From: a bacterium 1XD8-76
Lineage (GTDB): Bacteria > Bacillota > Clostridia > Lachnospirales > Lachnospiraceae
NCBI GenBank assembly: GCA_003611955.1
Contig: RAZE01000020.1
Span: forward strand, 1-64,000
DNA: 64,000 nt
Reading direction: 5' to 3'
Part shown: positions 44,761 through 55,352 of the stretch, piece by piece
How the letters are laid out: the number at the start of each line of letters is the position of its first letter
Position numbering within the stretch: the stretch's first letter is position 1
Translations under genes and position numbers: made by a program
Notes under the pieces: model-generated
Seen by the model: the letters and a program-made list of their open reading frames with translations, nothing else
Told to the model about the DNA's origin: nothing
Database searches by the model: none

Positions 44761-46152
44761 TTATTCGTCATCGTCCATGTTTATGAACGAAAAATCATCG
44801 TCATCCTCTGTCAAAAAATTTTTGGACTTCCATTCCACATCCGGTCTCGCCGGTCTGCGCGCAGGCACGCTCTCCTGGTGGGCAGGCGCTCTTCTGACAG
44901 GAGCCGCAGGCTGGGCGCTCCGAGTCCTCACCGCCCCGGCGGCAGGCCGCCTCGGTATCTCCTCCTCCGGTCTTCTCTGCTGAGGCCGCCTCTGGACGGT
45001 CCTTCCCTCCGCCTCCGGTCTTCTGGCACTGCCCGCTTCCGGTCTGCGTCCTGTTGCCCTCGCGCCCCTTCCCCCGGTGCGGACGCTCTCCCTGCTCCCG
45101 GTTCTGGCTTCCGTCTGCACTCTTCTTCTCACGGGAGGAGCCTCTCTGAAATCGTCATCCTCATCGTCGTCGTCATCCTCGTCGTCATCGTCATCCTCTT
45201 TCAGATCATGATACTTAAAGCCGAAGATTCCGAGTGCGATCAGGGCGATCACAAAAAGCCCCGCGAGAATGATCACTGCGATCCTCATCTTCTGGATCTC
45301 TTTATCCTTGATCTCCACATTGTGGGTATTCATCTCATCCGCCTGCAGAAGCTGTTCCAGTTTATAGCGCTTCTGCGCTATATTGTCATGAATATACCAG
45401 CAGTCCACGCCTTCCTGGTCCGGCTCAAAGAAGAGTTCATAGTCATTGTTCCCCCCGGTCTCCCCCTCTGTCGGCATATCCTCGTACATTTCGGCCAGTT
45501 CATCCCCGCCGGCTTCTCCCTCCGGCGTCTCTTCCGTCGGTGCGGGCTCCACCACTTCGCCGAGCTCCACACAATCCTCCCGGATAAATCCCGTCACATT
45601 GGAACCGTTGTTGATAAAATTCACCTGATACCACTTCTTCCCGCTGCTGTCCGTAGAAGTTCCGGTCAATGTCACCGCCGCACCCTTGGGCAGCTTTGTC
45701 ACCGATTCCGCGCTGGTGGACGCGCTGGAGCGCACATTCACATTGTCCGTCGTCACGGTGGCGGCCTGGGAAGGCATCGTCTCCACCGAGGAGGAAGCCG
45801 CCGGCTGCGTCGGCTCCGTCTGCTCCGATGCGGAGGACAACGTCACTTCCGCATCTCCCTCCGGAGCTTTCTCCACGGTATCCCCGCGGACATAACCGGA
45901 CACATTATTGATCGATACCCTGTACCAGGTCTTACCCTCACTGTCCTGCTCCTCGCTGACCACATCCAGTTTATCCCCCGCATTCACTGCAGTCATCACT
46001 TCGCTACCGGTGCTCGCCGAGTTGCGCACTCTGGTATTATCGCTCTTGACAACGACCCAGTATGCCTTGCTCACGGAACTGTTAAAATACAACATGCCCA
46101 TGATGCAGAGCAAGGTTACTATAGTACCTCTGACTAACCTTTTCCCTCTCAT
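44761..46152 (-). CDS. SH3-domain membrane protein with acidic/Arg-Pro-rich tail
   Basis: A protein of 463 residues. N-terminal signal anchor (about 8-28), two extracellular bacterial SH3 domains (about 31-95 and 133-197, each with V-R-x-S-A-S-T and G-Y-V/G-F-I-R motifs), an acidic linker, a charged predicted coiled segment (about 255-289), a second transmembrane helix (290-312), a run of acidic residues (319-334), an Arg/Pro-rich region (335-445) and an acidic end. So SH3 domains face the wall and the low-complexity tail is cytosolic. Function unknown; wall sensing coupled to a cytosolic partner is inference. Confidence 0.75.
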   Translation of the reverse strand: MRGKRLVRGTIVTLLCIMGMLYFNSSVSKAYWVVVKSDNTRVRNSASTGSEVMTAVNAGDKLDVVSEEQDSEGKTWYRVSINNVSGYVRGDTVEKAPEGDAEVTLSSASEQTEPTQPAASSSVETMPSQAATVTTDNVNVRSSASTSAESVTKLPKGAAVTLTGTSTDSSGKKWYQVNFINNGSNVTGFIREDCVELGEVVEPAPTEETPEGEAGGDELAEMYEDMPTEGETGGNNDYELFFEPDQEGVDCWYIHDNIAQKRYKLEQLLQADEMNTHNVEIKDKEIQKMRIAVIILAGLFVIALIALGIFGFKYHDLKEDDDDDEDDDDDEDDDFREAPPVRRRVQTEARTGSRESVRTGGRGARATGRRPEAGSARRPEAEGRTVQRRPQQRRPEEEIPRRPAAGAVRTRSAQPAAPVRRAPAHQESVPARRPARPDVEWKSKNFLTEDDDDFSFINMDDDE

Positions 46153-46194
46153 GTAGAACCTCTCTTACTCTCTTGTCATTATGATTGATCTGTT

Positions 46195-47469
46195 TTACAA
46201 CTCCATTATAGTGTTGCCGATATCCCATCTCATATACTTGTTCGCGAACTGCACCCACTCCGTCGCCTCATAGGCATGCCTTCTCGCCTCTCTCAGGTCC
46301 GAACCTTTCGCGGTGATGCCAAGTACTCTGCCGCCGTTTGTGACAAGGGTTCCGCTCTCATCAAATTTCGTACCCGCGTGGAAACAGTAATATCCTTCCT
46401 CCGCGTCAAACCGCTCTAAACCGGAAATCGCAAGCCCTTTTTCATAGTGCAGCGGGTATCCCTCGGAGGCCAGCACAACGCAGACCGCCGCATTGTCCTC
46501 AAACTCCAGATCGATCGCATCCAGTTTTCCGTCCACACAGGCTTCCATCACTTCCAGGATATCGTTTTTCATCCGGGGCAGCACCACCTGCGCTTCCGGG
46601 TCTCCGAACCTGGCGTTATACTCCAACACCTTCGGCCCCTTCTCCGTCAACATCAGCCCGAAGAAGATAACGCCCCGGAAAGGTCTCCCCTCCGCCGCCA
46701 TGGCGTCCACTGTCGCCTGATAAATATACTTTTTACAGTATTCATCTATCTCCTCCGTATAGAAAGGACTGGGGGAGAAGGTGCCCATGCCGCCGGTGTT
46801 CAGACCGGTATCGCCGTCCCCCGCCCGCTTGTGATCCTGCGCCGAGGACATGATCCTGATGGTCTTTCCATCCACAAAGGACAGCACCGATACTTCTCTT
46901 CCTGTCATAAATTCCTCGATGACCATACGATTTCCGGCATCTCCGAACTTCTTGTCCTCCATAATGGTCTTCACGCCCTCCTGCGCCTCCTCCTCCGTGC
47001 TGCAGATCAATACGCCCTTGCCCAGCGCAAGCCCATCCGCCTTCAGCACGATCGGATAATCTGCTGTCCTCAGATATTCCAGAGCTTTCTCCGCGTCGTC
47101 GAAGGTCTCGTATGCTGCCGTGGGGATATGGTATTTCTTCATCAGATCCTTGGAGAACGCCTTGCTCCCCTCCAGGATCGCCGCATTCTTCCGCGGTCCG
47201 AAAGTACGGATCCCCGCCGCCTCCATCTCGTCCACCAGGCCGCCCACCAGCGGATCATCCATACCGACGATCACCAGGCCGATCTCCTTCTCCTTTGCGA
47301 AGGATACCAGTTTTTCAAATTCCATGGCGCCGATCGGAACGCACTCCGCCACCTGTGAGATGCCCGCGTTCCCCGGCGCGCAGTAGATCTTTCCGGCCCT
47401 GGGGCTCTTTGAAACGCTCATGGCGATCGCGTGCTCGCGGCCGCCGCTGCCGACAATTAAAATGTCCAT
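46195..47469 (-). CDS. purD: Phosphoribosylamine-glycine ligase
   Basis: GAR synthetase, second step of purine synthesis, 424 residues. N-terminal VGSGGREHAI loop, ATP-grasp core and the signature RFGDPEAQVVLPRM near residue 290 are present. The ATG at 47469 follows GGAGG; the longer open frame upstream has no ribosome site. Last gene of purE-purM-purN-purD. Confidence 0.97.
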   Translation of the reverse strand: MDILIVGSGGREHAIAMSVSKSPRAGKIYCAPGNAGISQVAECVPIGAMEFEKLVSFAKEKEIGLVIVGMDDPLVGGLVDEMEAAGIRTFGPRKNAAILEGSKAFSKDLMKKYHIPTAAYETFDDAEKALEYLRTADYPIVLKADGLALGKGVLICSTEEEAQEGVKTIMEDKKFGDAGNRMVIEEFMTGREVSVLSFVDGKTIRIMSSAQDHKRAGDGDTGLNTGGMGTFSPSPFYTEEIDEYCKKYIYQATVDAMAAEGRPFRGVIFFGLMLTEKGPKVLEYNARFGDPEAQVVLPRMKNDILEVMEACVDGKLDAIDLEFEDNAAVCVVLASEGYPLHYEKGLAISGLERFDAEEGYYCFHAGTKFDESGTLVTNGGRVLGITAKGSDLREARRHAYEATEWVQFANKYMRWDIGNTIMEL

Positions 47470-47518
47470 ATTTAACCTCCATCCCGGCACAGTCATAAGC
47501 CCGTACCTTTTATCGTCG

Positions 47519-48136
47519 CTATCCCTGTCGCAATGGATTCCCGCTGACATAACCTGCCGCGATCCGCCGGATCGCCTCCGGCAGAATCACCCACTCGGCT
47601 TCCTCCATCACTCGTCTCTGCAAAATTTCCGGTGTGTCGCCCTCCTGTACCATCACAGCCTTCTGCAGGATGATGGGCCCGGTGTCCGTCCCCTCGTCCA
47701 CAAAATGAACCGTAGCGCCTGTTATTTTAACGCCTCTCGTCAGGGCGGCCTCATGCACCTTCAATCCGTAGTACCCCTTCCCGCAGAAAGAGGGAATCAG
47801 GGACGGATGGATGTTGATGATCCGGTTCCGGTAACGGGCGATCATCTCGGCCGGAAGCACCACCAGAAAACCCGCCAGCACAATCAGATCGGGCGCCGCC
47901 TCATCCACTGCGGCCAGGAAAGCTCCGTGAAATGCCTCCCTGTCCGGAAAATCCTTCGGGGAGACACAGATCCCCTCTATGCCCGCCTTCTTCGCCCTCT
48001 CCAGCGCGTAGGCGTCCTTCTTGTTGCTGATCACCCGGACCAGCTCCACATCCTCCAGTTTTCCCGCCTCTTTCGCGTCCAGGATCGCCTGCAGGTTCGT
48101 CCCTCCCCCGGAGACACAGACCAACACTCTCAGCAT
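47519..48136 (-). CDS. purN: Phosphoribosylglycinamide formyltransferase
   Basis: GAR transformylase, 205 residues. Seen: [11 protein letters not shown] near the N-terminus, the catalytic [10 protein letters not shown] block and THxVDEGxDTGPII-type motif ([14 protein letters not shown]). It uses 10-formyl-THF. It overlaps purM by seven bases. Confidence 0.96.
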   Translation of the reverse strand: MLRVLVCVSGGGTNLQAILDAKEAGKLEDVELVRVISNKKDAYALERAKKAGIEGICVSPKDFPDREAFHGAFLAAVDEAAPDLIVLAGFLVVLPAEMIARYRNRIINIHPSLIPSFCGKGYYGLKVHEAALTRGVKITGATVHFVDEGTDTGPIILQKAVMVQEGDTPEILQRRVMEEAEWVILPEAIRRIAAGYVSGNPLRQG

Positions 48137-49155
48137 AATGTCACTCCTTTTTCGCCTGCCTCCGCACTGCCGACAATATAGGCCTTCTCGCCCGCCTCGC
48201 TCAACGCCGCCATGGTCTTTTCCGCATCCGCCTTATCCACCGCGAGTACCATGCCCAGCCCCATGTTGTAAGTATTATACATCATTTTCTCTTCTATGCC
48301 GCCCTTCTCCTGCAGCAGTCCGAAAATCGGCAAAACATCGTAACTGTCTTTCTTTATCACGGCACAGACGCCCTCGGGCAGCATTCTTGGAATATTCTCG
48401 TAAAAACCGCCGCCCGTGATATGACTGCAGCCCTTCACGCGCACGCCCGCCGCCTTCACGGCTTTCAGCGCCTTCACGTAAATCCTGGTCGGCGCCAGAA
48501 GCGCCTCACCCAACGTCGTCCCCAATACATCATAATACGTATCCAGGCTTTCTCTCGTCATGTCAAACACTTTTCTGACAAGGGAAAATCCGTTGGAGTG
48601 CACGCCGGAACTGGCGATGCCGACAAGCACGTCGCCCGCTTTGATATCCGCGCCGGTGATCATATCCTTCTCATCCACAATGCCAACCGCGAAACCGGCA
48701 AGGTCGTACTCCTCCTCCGGCATCAGGTCGGGATGCTCCGCCGTCTCTCCGCCGATCAGTGCCGCGTCAGACTGCACACAGCCTTCCGCCACTCCCTTTA
48801 CTATAGATGCAATTTTCTCGGGAAAGTTTTTTCCGCAGGCGATATAATCCAGAAAGAATAACGGTTCCCCGCCTGCGCAGGCGATATCGTTGACGCACAT
48901 CGCAACACAGTCGATTCCGATCGTATCATGTTTGTCCAACACAAACGCCAGTTTTAACTTTGTGCCCACACCGTCCGTTCCCGACACAAGTGTCGGTTTT
49001 TCCATCTCCTTAAAACGTTCCATGGAAAAGGCGCCGGAAAATCCGCCGAGCCCCCCCAGCGCCTCCGGGCGCATGGTCCGCCTCACATACTGCTTCATCA
49101 GTTCCACGGACTTGTAGCCCGCCTCGATATCTACGCCTGCTTTTTTGTAATCCAT
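48130..49155 (-). CDS. purM: Phosphoribosylformylglycinamidine cyclo-ligase
   Basis: AIR synthetase, 341 residues, normal length. Key blocks: [12 protein letters not shown], the [17 protein letters not shown] segment and [16 protein letters not shown]. It sits between purE and purN in the operon. Confidence 0.97.
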   Translation of the reverse strand: MDYKKAGVDIEAGYKSVELMKQYVRRTMRPEALGGLGGFSGAFSMERFKEMEKPTLVSGTDGVGTKLKLAFVLDKHDTIGIDCVAMCVNDIACAGGEPLFFLDYIACGKNFPEKIASIVKGVAEGCVQSDAALIGGETAEHPDLMPEEEYDLAGFAVGIVDEKDMITGADIKAGDVLVGIASSGVHSNGFSLVRKVFDMTRESLDTYYDVLGTTLGEALLAPTRIYVKALKAVKAAGVRVKGCSHITGGGFYENIPRMLPEGVCAVIKKDSYDVLPIFGLLQEKGGIEEKMMYNTYNMGLGMVLAVDKADAEKTMAALSEAGEKAYIVGSAEAGEKGVTLC

Positions 49156-49165
49156 CCCCGCTCTC

Positions 49166-49672
49166 CTATTTACCGTAATTTTTATATCCGACTTCCTGTA
49201 ACTTTTGATCTTTCGCCTGCACTTCCCGCTTCATGTTCTCACTGTACTCTTTCAGCTTTCTCAGCAGCGCCTCATCGGAAGTGGCAAGGATCTTTGCCGC
49301 CAGAAGACCTGCATTTGCGCCGCCGTTTATCGCCACCGTAGCCACCGGAATACCGGAAGGCATCTGCACGATGGAATACAGGGAATCCCGGCCGCCCAGA
49401 GATGTGGTATGCATCGGGATCCCGATCACCGGCATCGGAAAGATCGCCGCGCACATACCGGGCAGATGTGCCGCCATGCCGGCTCCGGCAATGATCACCT
49501 TAAACCCCTTTGCCTCGGCCCCCTTTGCGTAAGCGAAAAACTCCTCCGGCTCCCTGTGCGCCGAAAGGATCGTCATCTCATAACTGATACCGAGCTGATC
49601 CAGAATCCCCGCCGCTTTCGCCATCACCGGCATATCCGAATCACTGCCCATCACAATTCCTACCTGTGCCAT
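49166..49672 (-). CDS. purE: N5-carboxyaminoimidazole ribonucleotide mutase
   Basis: A class I PurE of 168 residues with the N-terminal GSDSDMPVM signature, SAHREPEEF and the [13 protein letters not shown] and [15 protein letters not shown] blocks. The ATG at 49672 follows AAGGAGG; the upstream frame extension has none. It heads the pur operon, 85 bases after the chemoreceptor gene. No purine riboswitch fits in that spacer. purK is not in the window. Confidence 0.96.
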   Translation of the reverse strand: MAQVGIVMGSDSDMPVMAKAAGILDQLGISYEMTILSAHREPEEFFAYAKGAEAKGFKVIIAGAGMAAHLPGMCAAIFPMPVIGIPMHTTSLGGRDSLYSIVQMPSGIPVATVAINGGANAGLLAAKILATSDEALLRKLKEYSENMKREVQAKDQKLQEVGYKNYGK

Positions 49673-49756
49673 TTCCTTATCCTCCTTTTCCTTCCATAGT
49701 GTAGCCGAAATTCCCGATCTGCGCAATATCTAAACCGAAAACTCCCCGGAAATCAT

Positions 49757-51790
49757 TCACGAAAACCGCTTCACAATACCGCTGATCGCATTCGCGTTCT
49801 CCTTGTTCCGATCTACGATCACCGTCATCGCCTCCGTTGTCTCCTCCGTCTGTCTCGCCTTATCCAGCATATCCTCGCTGCTGATATTCTCTGCCCCGGG
49901 CACATCCGATACCTCCCGGATCTGGGACTGGATATTCTGCACCGTATCGGCAAAGATGCCGGAAGCCTCCGCGATATCCGCAATAATGCGCTGAATGTCC
50001 TGGATAGACTGATAGTAATCTCTGGTCGAATCCGCAAATTCCGTAAAGCGGGACTGCACATCATTCTGCAAAAACTGGATGACCTGATCGAAACATTTCT
50101 GTACATTCCCGATATTGTCCCTTGTCTCATTGCAGATCGCCTGGATCTGCGTTGCTGCCTCGGAGGAATTGCCCGCCAGGCCGCCGATCTCCTCGGCTAC
50201 CACCGCAAAACCTTTGCCCGCCTCCCCGGCTCTCGCCGCCTCGATCGAAGCATTCAGGGACAGCAGATTGGTCTGGCTGGCAATGCTGAGTATCTTTGCC
50301 GCCATATCATCGATGCGCATCAACGTCTGCAGCTCTTCCATCGCCTTTTCGATGGCTTTTTGATTGTCCTCGATCTGCTGTTTTGTACTCGTCATGGTAT
50401 TATCCGCCAGGCGCTGCATCCGCTCAACCTCACCCAAAAGCTGCGTCCCATGAACGCTGCCCTGTTTGATCTGCTGTTCTACCTCAGCCACAACCTGCGC
50501 GATCTCTCCTACTTCCTGGTCCACCTTCGTCACGGTCTCGTTGATCTGCTCCGTGTGCTGCGCGAATGTCGTCGCGGCTCTGGTATTATCCGCCACACAG
50601 GAGATCAAAACATCGGAAGAATCCTGCATTGCCACAGCGGAACCGCTGAGCGAAGAGGAACAGTCCGTCAATGTCGCCACCATCTCCTGCAGTGCTCCGT
50701 ACAGAGAATCCATGGCCGTTGCGATCTTCCCGATCTCACTTCGCTTTCCGATCCAGGGTTCCAACTTTCTGTTTTTCTGCAGCCTCAGATTGCTCAGCCC
50801 GATAATGGCTTCCTCCACATACCGCAGAGGCCGCATGCTGATCACAATCATCACAAAGGAAAGTACGCTGATGATCAATACAAAAACTATACAGATCTCT
50901 CCCAGGATAACCATATTCTCCCTGGCCGTACTGTAAATATTGTCCTCGCTGTCGCAGGAGATGACCGCCCAGCCATGTTTATCGATATATTGATAACTTA
51001 CAACAAAATTCTCTTCCTTCCCCTCATAGACCATCTCACCCGCGCTCTGCCCGGCCTTTATCTGATCGATGACCTGCAGCAGCATCTCATCCTGAATCCC
51101 GGTCGCGATCAGGGATTTATCATCCGCGAAAATATAGGTACCGGTCTCCACATTGATCATATAGTAGCGCTCTGTATCCTCCTCACTTTTCAGTCCGTTT
51201 AAAAGAGCCTCCATTTCTTCCGCAAAGGGCCCGCCGCCCACATAACCAAGAATGGTTTTTCCGTCCGTGTCAAAAACCGGACAGTACATGGACAGTATCA
51301 GTTTTTCGGAAGCCGGAGAAACAATGATACCGGCGTCGTACAGCCCGCCTCTCGATGTCATTTCATTCTGCAGCGCCTTAAGCCCTTCTCCCTCTCTTGT
51401 CACGATTCCGATGACATTCGGATTGGAATGTGCGATAACATGGGTATCCCACTCTCCTATGTAGAGCCCTTCCCAGTTTTTCAGGCCTTCATAAAAATAT
51501 TCCGTATATTCCTGCGCCGCCGCCTGCTTTTCCGCATTGCCCGCGTCCTTCAAAAGTTCCCTGACCACCGGGGCTTTGCTGAACGCACTCAGCATATCCT
51601 CCTGTCGTGTCACATGCTCTTCGATCACCGCAGTCTGACCCGCCAGCATACTTTCCATATGATTCCGTTCCGATTCCTGCATCATACCGTTCAGCGTTTT
51701 GTTTGCCGTTATATAGAGCAAACTCATACATAACATAACGATCAACATGATCCAAAGTGTGATTTTTCTGCTCAACTTCCAGTTTTTCAT
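49757..51790 (-). CDS. Methyl-accepting chemotaxis protein
   Basis: A chemoreceptor of 677 residues. N-terminal helix (about 8-28), extracellular double-Cache-like domain (about 30-285), second helix (about 290-312), HAMP (about 312-365) and a long cytoplasmic coiled coil with the hairpin tip [19 protein letters not shown] near residue 555 after [19 protein letters not shown]. The ATG at 51790 follows AGGAG. It implies a motile host. Ligand unknown. No sigma-28 promoter was convincing upstream. Confidence 0.94.
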   Translation of the reverse strand: MKNWKLSRKITLWIMLIVMLCMSLLYITANKTLNGMMQESERNHMESMLAGQTAVIEEHVTRQEDMLSAFSKAPVVRELLKDAGNAEKQAAAQEYTEYFYEGLKNWEGLYIGEWDTHVIAHSNPNVIGIVTREGEGLKALQNEMTSRGGLYDAGIIVSPASEKLILSMYCPVFDTDGKTILGYVGGGPFAEEMEALLNGLKSEEDTERYYMINVETGTYIFADDKSLIATGIQDEMLLQVIDQIKAGQSAGEMVYEGKEENFVVSYQYIDKHGWAVISCDSEDNIYSTARENMVILGEICIVFVLIISVLSFVMIVISMRPLRYVEEAIIGLSNLRLQKNRKLEPWIGKRSEIGKIATAMDSLYGALQEMVATLTDCSSSLSGSAVAMQDSSDVLISCVADNTRAATTFAQHTEQINETVTKVDQEVGEIAQVVAEVEQQIKQGSVHGTQLLGEVERMQRLADNTMTSTKQQIEDNQKAIEKAMEELQTLMRIDDMAAKILSIASQTNLLSLNASIEAARAGEAGKGFAVVAEEIGGLAGNSSEAATQIQAICNETRDNIGNVQKCFDQVIQFLQNDVQSRFTEFADSTRDYYQSIQDIQRIIADIAEASGIFADTVQNIQSQIREVSDVPGAENISSEDMLDKARQTEETTEAMTVIVDRNKENANAISGIVKRFS

Positions 51791-51871
51791 TGTCCCTTCT
51801 CCTGTTGCCATTCTTTATTCTTTTACTGTCTCTATAATGTATTTCTCTATTATCCGATTTATCCGCCCGCA

Positions 51872-53974
51872 TCACCCCCCGGAAAGCAGCGGTTCATTCA
51901 GCACCTCACAGCCCGGCAGCACAAACCGTCCTTCCTCAATGACCATCACAACGCTTCCATCCGCCCTGACTGCGGAAACCTCCCCCAGTTCATCGTAGGG
52001 GATCGTGATATCCGTGTGACAATTGAAATATGCCAGTTCCGGGTGTTCCTTCCTGACAAGAGACTTCTCGTTATCCCTGGCGATGATCTCCTTGCCGTCG
52101 GGATTATAGACCGCCACATCCTCCGCATGGGAATAACAGGTATCTCCCACCGCAAAATGCGGTCCCATCTTCTCCGCGATCAGGATCGGCAGCTTATCCT
52201 CGATCTCAAGGCGCTTTGCCGCCACATATGCCGTGGTATTCGTGCCGATGGCAAATTCCCCGAGAGGCAGCGTGTCATGGTGAAACAGCACCGTATCCCT
52301 GACCAGCTTCTTATTCTCCGCCTCCGTCTCAAAATTGGTGCAGTTATAATCCGTCACCATGCCGTCCCGGAAAGTCAGTTCCAGGTTCTCATACTGCAGC
52401 TCGTTCAAAAATACTTTTGTCACATGCAGTGTCCCCTCGGTACCCGCGAGAAGGGGCGATGTGAACACTTCCCCCACCGGGATATTGACATCCGCCACAC
52501 AATTTTCAAAGTTCGTCTGATGCGCCCGGTCCGTCAGCTTATGGAGCATCACCTTCATATCGGTACGGTTCTCCCCCATCCCCCTGATAATGCAATATTC
52601 CGCCTCATCCAGCACATCGATGATCTTTTGCTGGATATCCCTGTAAAGGTTATAATCCAGCGTATTCAGGCGGATCGTCTCGTCAAAAACTTCCTCGAAG
52701 CGCTCCCCGATATCCGGCACGGGAAAGGCGATGATCGTAAAGCTGCGCTCCTCCCCTCTGATATATTCGTTGGTGATCTGTCCCGCCCCCGACGCGTATT
52801 CCACGGATAATTTCTGCTGCTTCTCCGTCAGCTTCACCGCGCAGTCCTTATTCTCCGGCGTAAAATCCGCCTCCCCGAAAATCTCCATCACGGCAGGCCC
52901 GGCGTGTACAAAAGCCCACTCCCTGTTCTCCTCAAAACTGTTTTTTAAAAGTTCCAGCTTCCGGTTTACCAGCTTCTTATCCAGGATGAGCCCGATATCC
53001 TCTCTGTGGTCATAGTCAAACTGCCTGTTGGCCGCGGCGCCGTAAACGCCGATCCGGTTTATCCCTTTCCCTTCCAGAATACTCACAGCCTGACGGTATA
53101 TGACGGGCTTAAGCCCCATCTTCTCAAAATTTTTCACCGCCGCCCGGATGATCCGCTCAAACCCCAGATGATAACGGATATTCACCGTCTTTTTCTTCGA
53201 CAGATCCTTCCTGCCCAGCACAAAACCCATCCGGTAGCCTTCCGTGTATGTGTCCGCGATCAACTGTATCTTCTCCTCGGGAAGCCCCCGCAGATAGTCC
53301 GCCATTCTTTCTTCCTGCTTCGTCACATACTCCCCGTAGGCATAGAGAAAACGGTTATCCGACAGATCCGCCTCCATCACGATCTTCGCGCAGAAATCCT
53401 CCGCCGGATCTACCTGTGTCCGCACCCGCCTCTCCATCACCACTTCCGAATAATCGCTGACATACCAGTACAGAATTTCCCGGATCTCCTCCGCCTTCGG
53501 GCCCTTCATCCCTTCCTCAAAGGCGCTCTCGAAAGCGCCGTAAACCTCCAGCAGGAGCTCCTGCCTGATCACCAGCTCCTGCGCCCTTCTCTCATAGCAG
53601 GCTGCGATCTGCGCCCGCATCTCCGCGGCCAGCGCGCATAAAAGCTGGCCGTACTCCCCCAGCTTCTCCCGGCACACAGCCGGATTGGACCAGCTCTCGC
53701 CATAATTTTCAGGCAGTATCTCCTCATACAGACCGCGGTTTAACTCCCGCAGCTCCTCCAGGGAATCTTTTTCTCCATCGCCGGAGCGCAGATGCTTATT
53801 CAACTTACAGCACATATTACAGAACGAAAACTGACTCCGGAAATAGCACAAAAAAGAATCCTTCCCTTCTTCCTCCCGATCCCCGTCGAGCGAATCCAAT
53901 ATTTCCGAGATCCGTCCCTCCGCAAGTTCCAGACGCTCCACATAGATTTCTTCCTCGTCTCGATACAGTAACAC
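51872..53974 (-). CDS. M29-type aminopeptidase with long N-terminal extension
   Basis: A protein of 700 residues from a GTG start. The C-terminal about 400 residues match thermophilic aminopeptidase (M29): NIPVGEVFTSPLLAGTEGT with the metal Glu, LGEFAIGTNTTAYV, EKMGPHFAVGDTCYSHAED and NCHTDITIPYD supplying Glu and His ligands. The N-terminal about 290 residues are helical and without a recognised domain; usual M29 enzymes have about 410 residues. Cobalt/zinc-dependent release of N-terminal residues is the expected reaction. It ends the operon pyrE - small membrane proteins - peptidase. Confidence 0.82.
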   Translation of the reverse strand: MLLYRDEEEIYVERLELAEGRISEILDSLDGDREEEGKDSFLCYFRSQFSFCNMCCKLNKHLRSGDGEKDSLEELRELNRGLYEEILPENYGESWSNPAVCREKLGEYGQLLCALAAEMRAQIAACYERRAQELVIRQELLLEVYGAFESAFEEGMKGPKAEEIREILYWYVSDYSEVVMERRVRTQVDPAEDFCAKIVMEADLSDNRFLYAYGEYVTKQEERMADYLRGLPEEKIQLIADTYTEGYRMGFVLGRKDLSKKKTVNIRYHLGFERIIRAAVKNFEKMGLKPVIYRQAVSILEGKGINRIGVYGAAANRQFDYDHREDIGLILDKKLVNRKLELLKNSFEENREWAFVHAGPAVMEIFGEADFTPENKDCAVKLTEKQQKLSVEYASGAGQITNEYIRGEERSFTIIAFPVPDIGERFEEVFDETIRLNTLDYNLYRDIQQKIIDVLDEAEYCIIRGMGENRTDMKVMLHKLTDRAHQTNFENCVADVNIPVGEVFTSPLLAGTEGTLHVTKVFLNELQYENLELTFRDGMVTDYNCTNFETEAENKKLVRDTVLFHHDTLPLGEFAIGTNTTAYVAAKRLEIEDKLPILIAEKMGPHFAVGDTCYSHAEDVAVYNPDGKEIIARDNEKSLVRKEHPELAYFNCHTDITIPYDELGEVSAVRADGSVVMVIEEGRFVLPGCEVLNEPLLSGG

Positions 53975-53997
53975 TTGTTATTCCACCCTTCCCTTCC

Positions 53998-54315
53998 TCA
54001 AAGCAGCGCCCCCGCATACAGGATCAGACTCACCAGCCCGATCGCCAGCAGATTCAGCGCGATTCCGACATAGCAGAACAGATAAAACTTATCTTTTTCC
54101 ATCCTGCCGAGCACTCCCAGCACCACACCCACAAAGGCAAAGATCATGGCAAGAAAGCAGGCCGATCCATACCTCATATTTTCCGCCCCCTTATCCATGT
54201 AGGACAAATATGCCGCCAGAATAAGGGATGCTGACGACAGTACGCCCAATATGGTAGACATGATCGCCTTTCTGGGGTGTTCCTTATTGGTAAAAATATA
54301 ATTTTTCTTCGCCAT
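53998..54315 (-). CDS. Small membrane protein, DUF6142-like
   Basis: A protein of 105 residues: basic start MAKKNYIFTNKEHPRKAIMST, then three hydrophobic helices (about 22-42, 50-72, 80-104). The FTNK...H...K-I-MST start is what I recognise as DUF6142. GGAGAA precedes the ATG at 54315. Function unknown. It sits between the 50-residue protein and the aminopeptidase. Confidence 0.7.
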   Translation of the reverse strand: MAKKNYIFTNKEHPRKAIMSTILGVLSSASLILAAYLSYMDKGAENMRYGSACFLAMIFAFVGVVLGVLGRMEKDKFYLFCYVGIALNLLAIGLVSLILYAGALL

Positions 54316-54379
54316 CCGACATTCTCCGCCATATCCCATAAACGAAAAGGGCACTTCCCGCGGAAAGCACCCGTCCATG

Positions 54380-54532
54380 CTAAAACAACATCTTTGATTT
54401 TCTCGAAAGAAGTTTTGCTCCGCTGATGATCAACAGCACCCCTCCCGTCACACCTGCCACAATACCGATCACACCGAGTACAATATTCAGTGCGCCCGTG
54501 CCGTTCAATGTCTTAAAAGTTTTTTCTTCCAT
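54380..54532 (-). CDS. Very small membrane protein
   Basis: A protein of 50 residues: a polar start MEEKTFKTLNGTGA, one Gly/Val/Ile-rich transmembrane helix (about 15-40) and a basic end LLSRKSKMLF. AGGAGG lies 10 bases before the ATG. Its place in the pyrE operon next to another small membrane protein supports it being real. Function unknown. Confidence 0.65.
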   Translation of the reverse strand: MEEKTFKTLNGTGALNIVLGVIGIVAGVTGGVLLIISGAKLLSRKSKMLF

Positions 54533-54551
54533 GATCCGCCTGCCTCCTGTT

Positions 54552-55223
54552 CTACGCTCCGTACTGCGCATAGTATGCGTCTATCGCCGCTTTCAAACTA
54601 TCATCAATATAAACTTTCCCCCTGTAAGGACGGTTATGCAGATGTTCCACCACTTCCGCCATCGTCACGATCGCCGCCGTCTCAAAGCCGTAGGTCTCGG
54701 AGATCTCCGCCAGGGCGCTTTTTTCACCCTTGCCGCGCTCCATCCGGTCCACACTGACCACCAGGCCGCAGACCTGCACATCTCCCTGCGCCCGAATGAT
54801 CGGCAGTGTCTCCTCTATGGAGGTTCCCGCCGTAGTCACATCCTCGATCAGAAGCACCTTATCGCCTGCCGCAAGCGGACTCCCTAACAGGATTCCCTTA
54901 TCGCCGTGATCCTTTATCTCTTTTCTGTTGGAACAGTATTTGATATCTTTATCATAGTTTTCCGAGATCGCCATGGAAGCCGCCACACTCAGCGGAATCC
55001 CTTTGTAGGCGGGGCCGAACAGAACGTCAAAATCAAGTCCAAATTTATCGTGGATGGCCTTCGCGTAATAGCCGCCCAGTTTGCGCAGCTGCGCCCCTGT
55101 CCGGTAAAACCCCGTGTTGACAAAAAACGGTGTCTTTCTGCCGCTCTTTGTGACAAAGTCCCCGAATTTAAGCACATCGCTGTCCACCATGAACTCGATA
55201 AATTCCTCTTTATACCTTTCCAT
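54552..55223 (-). CDS. pyrE: Orotate phosphoribosyltransferase
   Basis: OPRTase of 223 residues, pyrimidine pathway step five. The PRPP-binding motif VLLIEDVTTAGTS (about 124-136) and the GPAYKGIPLSVA segment are present. It has its own sigma-A promoter at 55281-55309 and is separated from pyrF by the PadR/DUF2812 genes. Confidence 0.96.
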   Translation of the reverse strand: MERYKEEFIEFMVDSDVLKFGDFVTKSGRKTPFFVNTGFYRTGAQLRKLGGYYAKAIHDKFGLDFDVLFGPAYKGIPLSVAASMAISENYDKDIKYCSNRKEIKDHGDKGILLGSPLAAGDKVLLIEDVTTAGTSIEETLPIIRAQGDVQVCGLVVSVDRMERGKGEKSALAEISETYGFETAAIVTMAEVVEHLHNRPYRGKVYIDDSLKAAIDAYYAQYGA

Positions 55224-55280
55224 ATGCCGGCGCTCTCCTCATTCTTTGTATTTTCTTTTATCTGTTGAAATTTCTTTCCA

Positions 55281-55309
55281 ATTTTACCATATTTACCGCC
55301 TGTAATCAA
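55281..55309 (-). promoter_or_regulatory. Promoter of pyrE
   Basis: On the minus strand TTGATT (55304-55309), 17-base spacer ending TGG, TAAAAT (55281-55286); also an extended -10. The leader is short, so no PyrR-type attenuator fits. Confidence 0.72.
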
Positions 55310-55352
55310 CTGTTTTGTTCTGCATGGCAGTCGTTTTGAATCTCCAAATCGT

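Noticed and set aside
44734-46137. 467-residue plus-strand open frame opposite the SH3 protein
   Set aside because: Its His/Arg/Leu/Ser-rich composition is that of an antisense shadow; the minus-strand gene has signal, SH3 domains and a ribosome site.
49673-49756. Purine riboswitch before purE
   Set aside because: The 84-base spacer is too short and lacks the conserved loop sequences.
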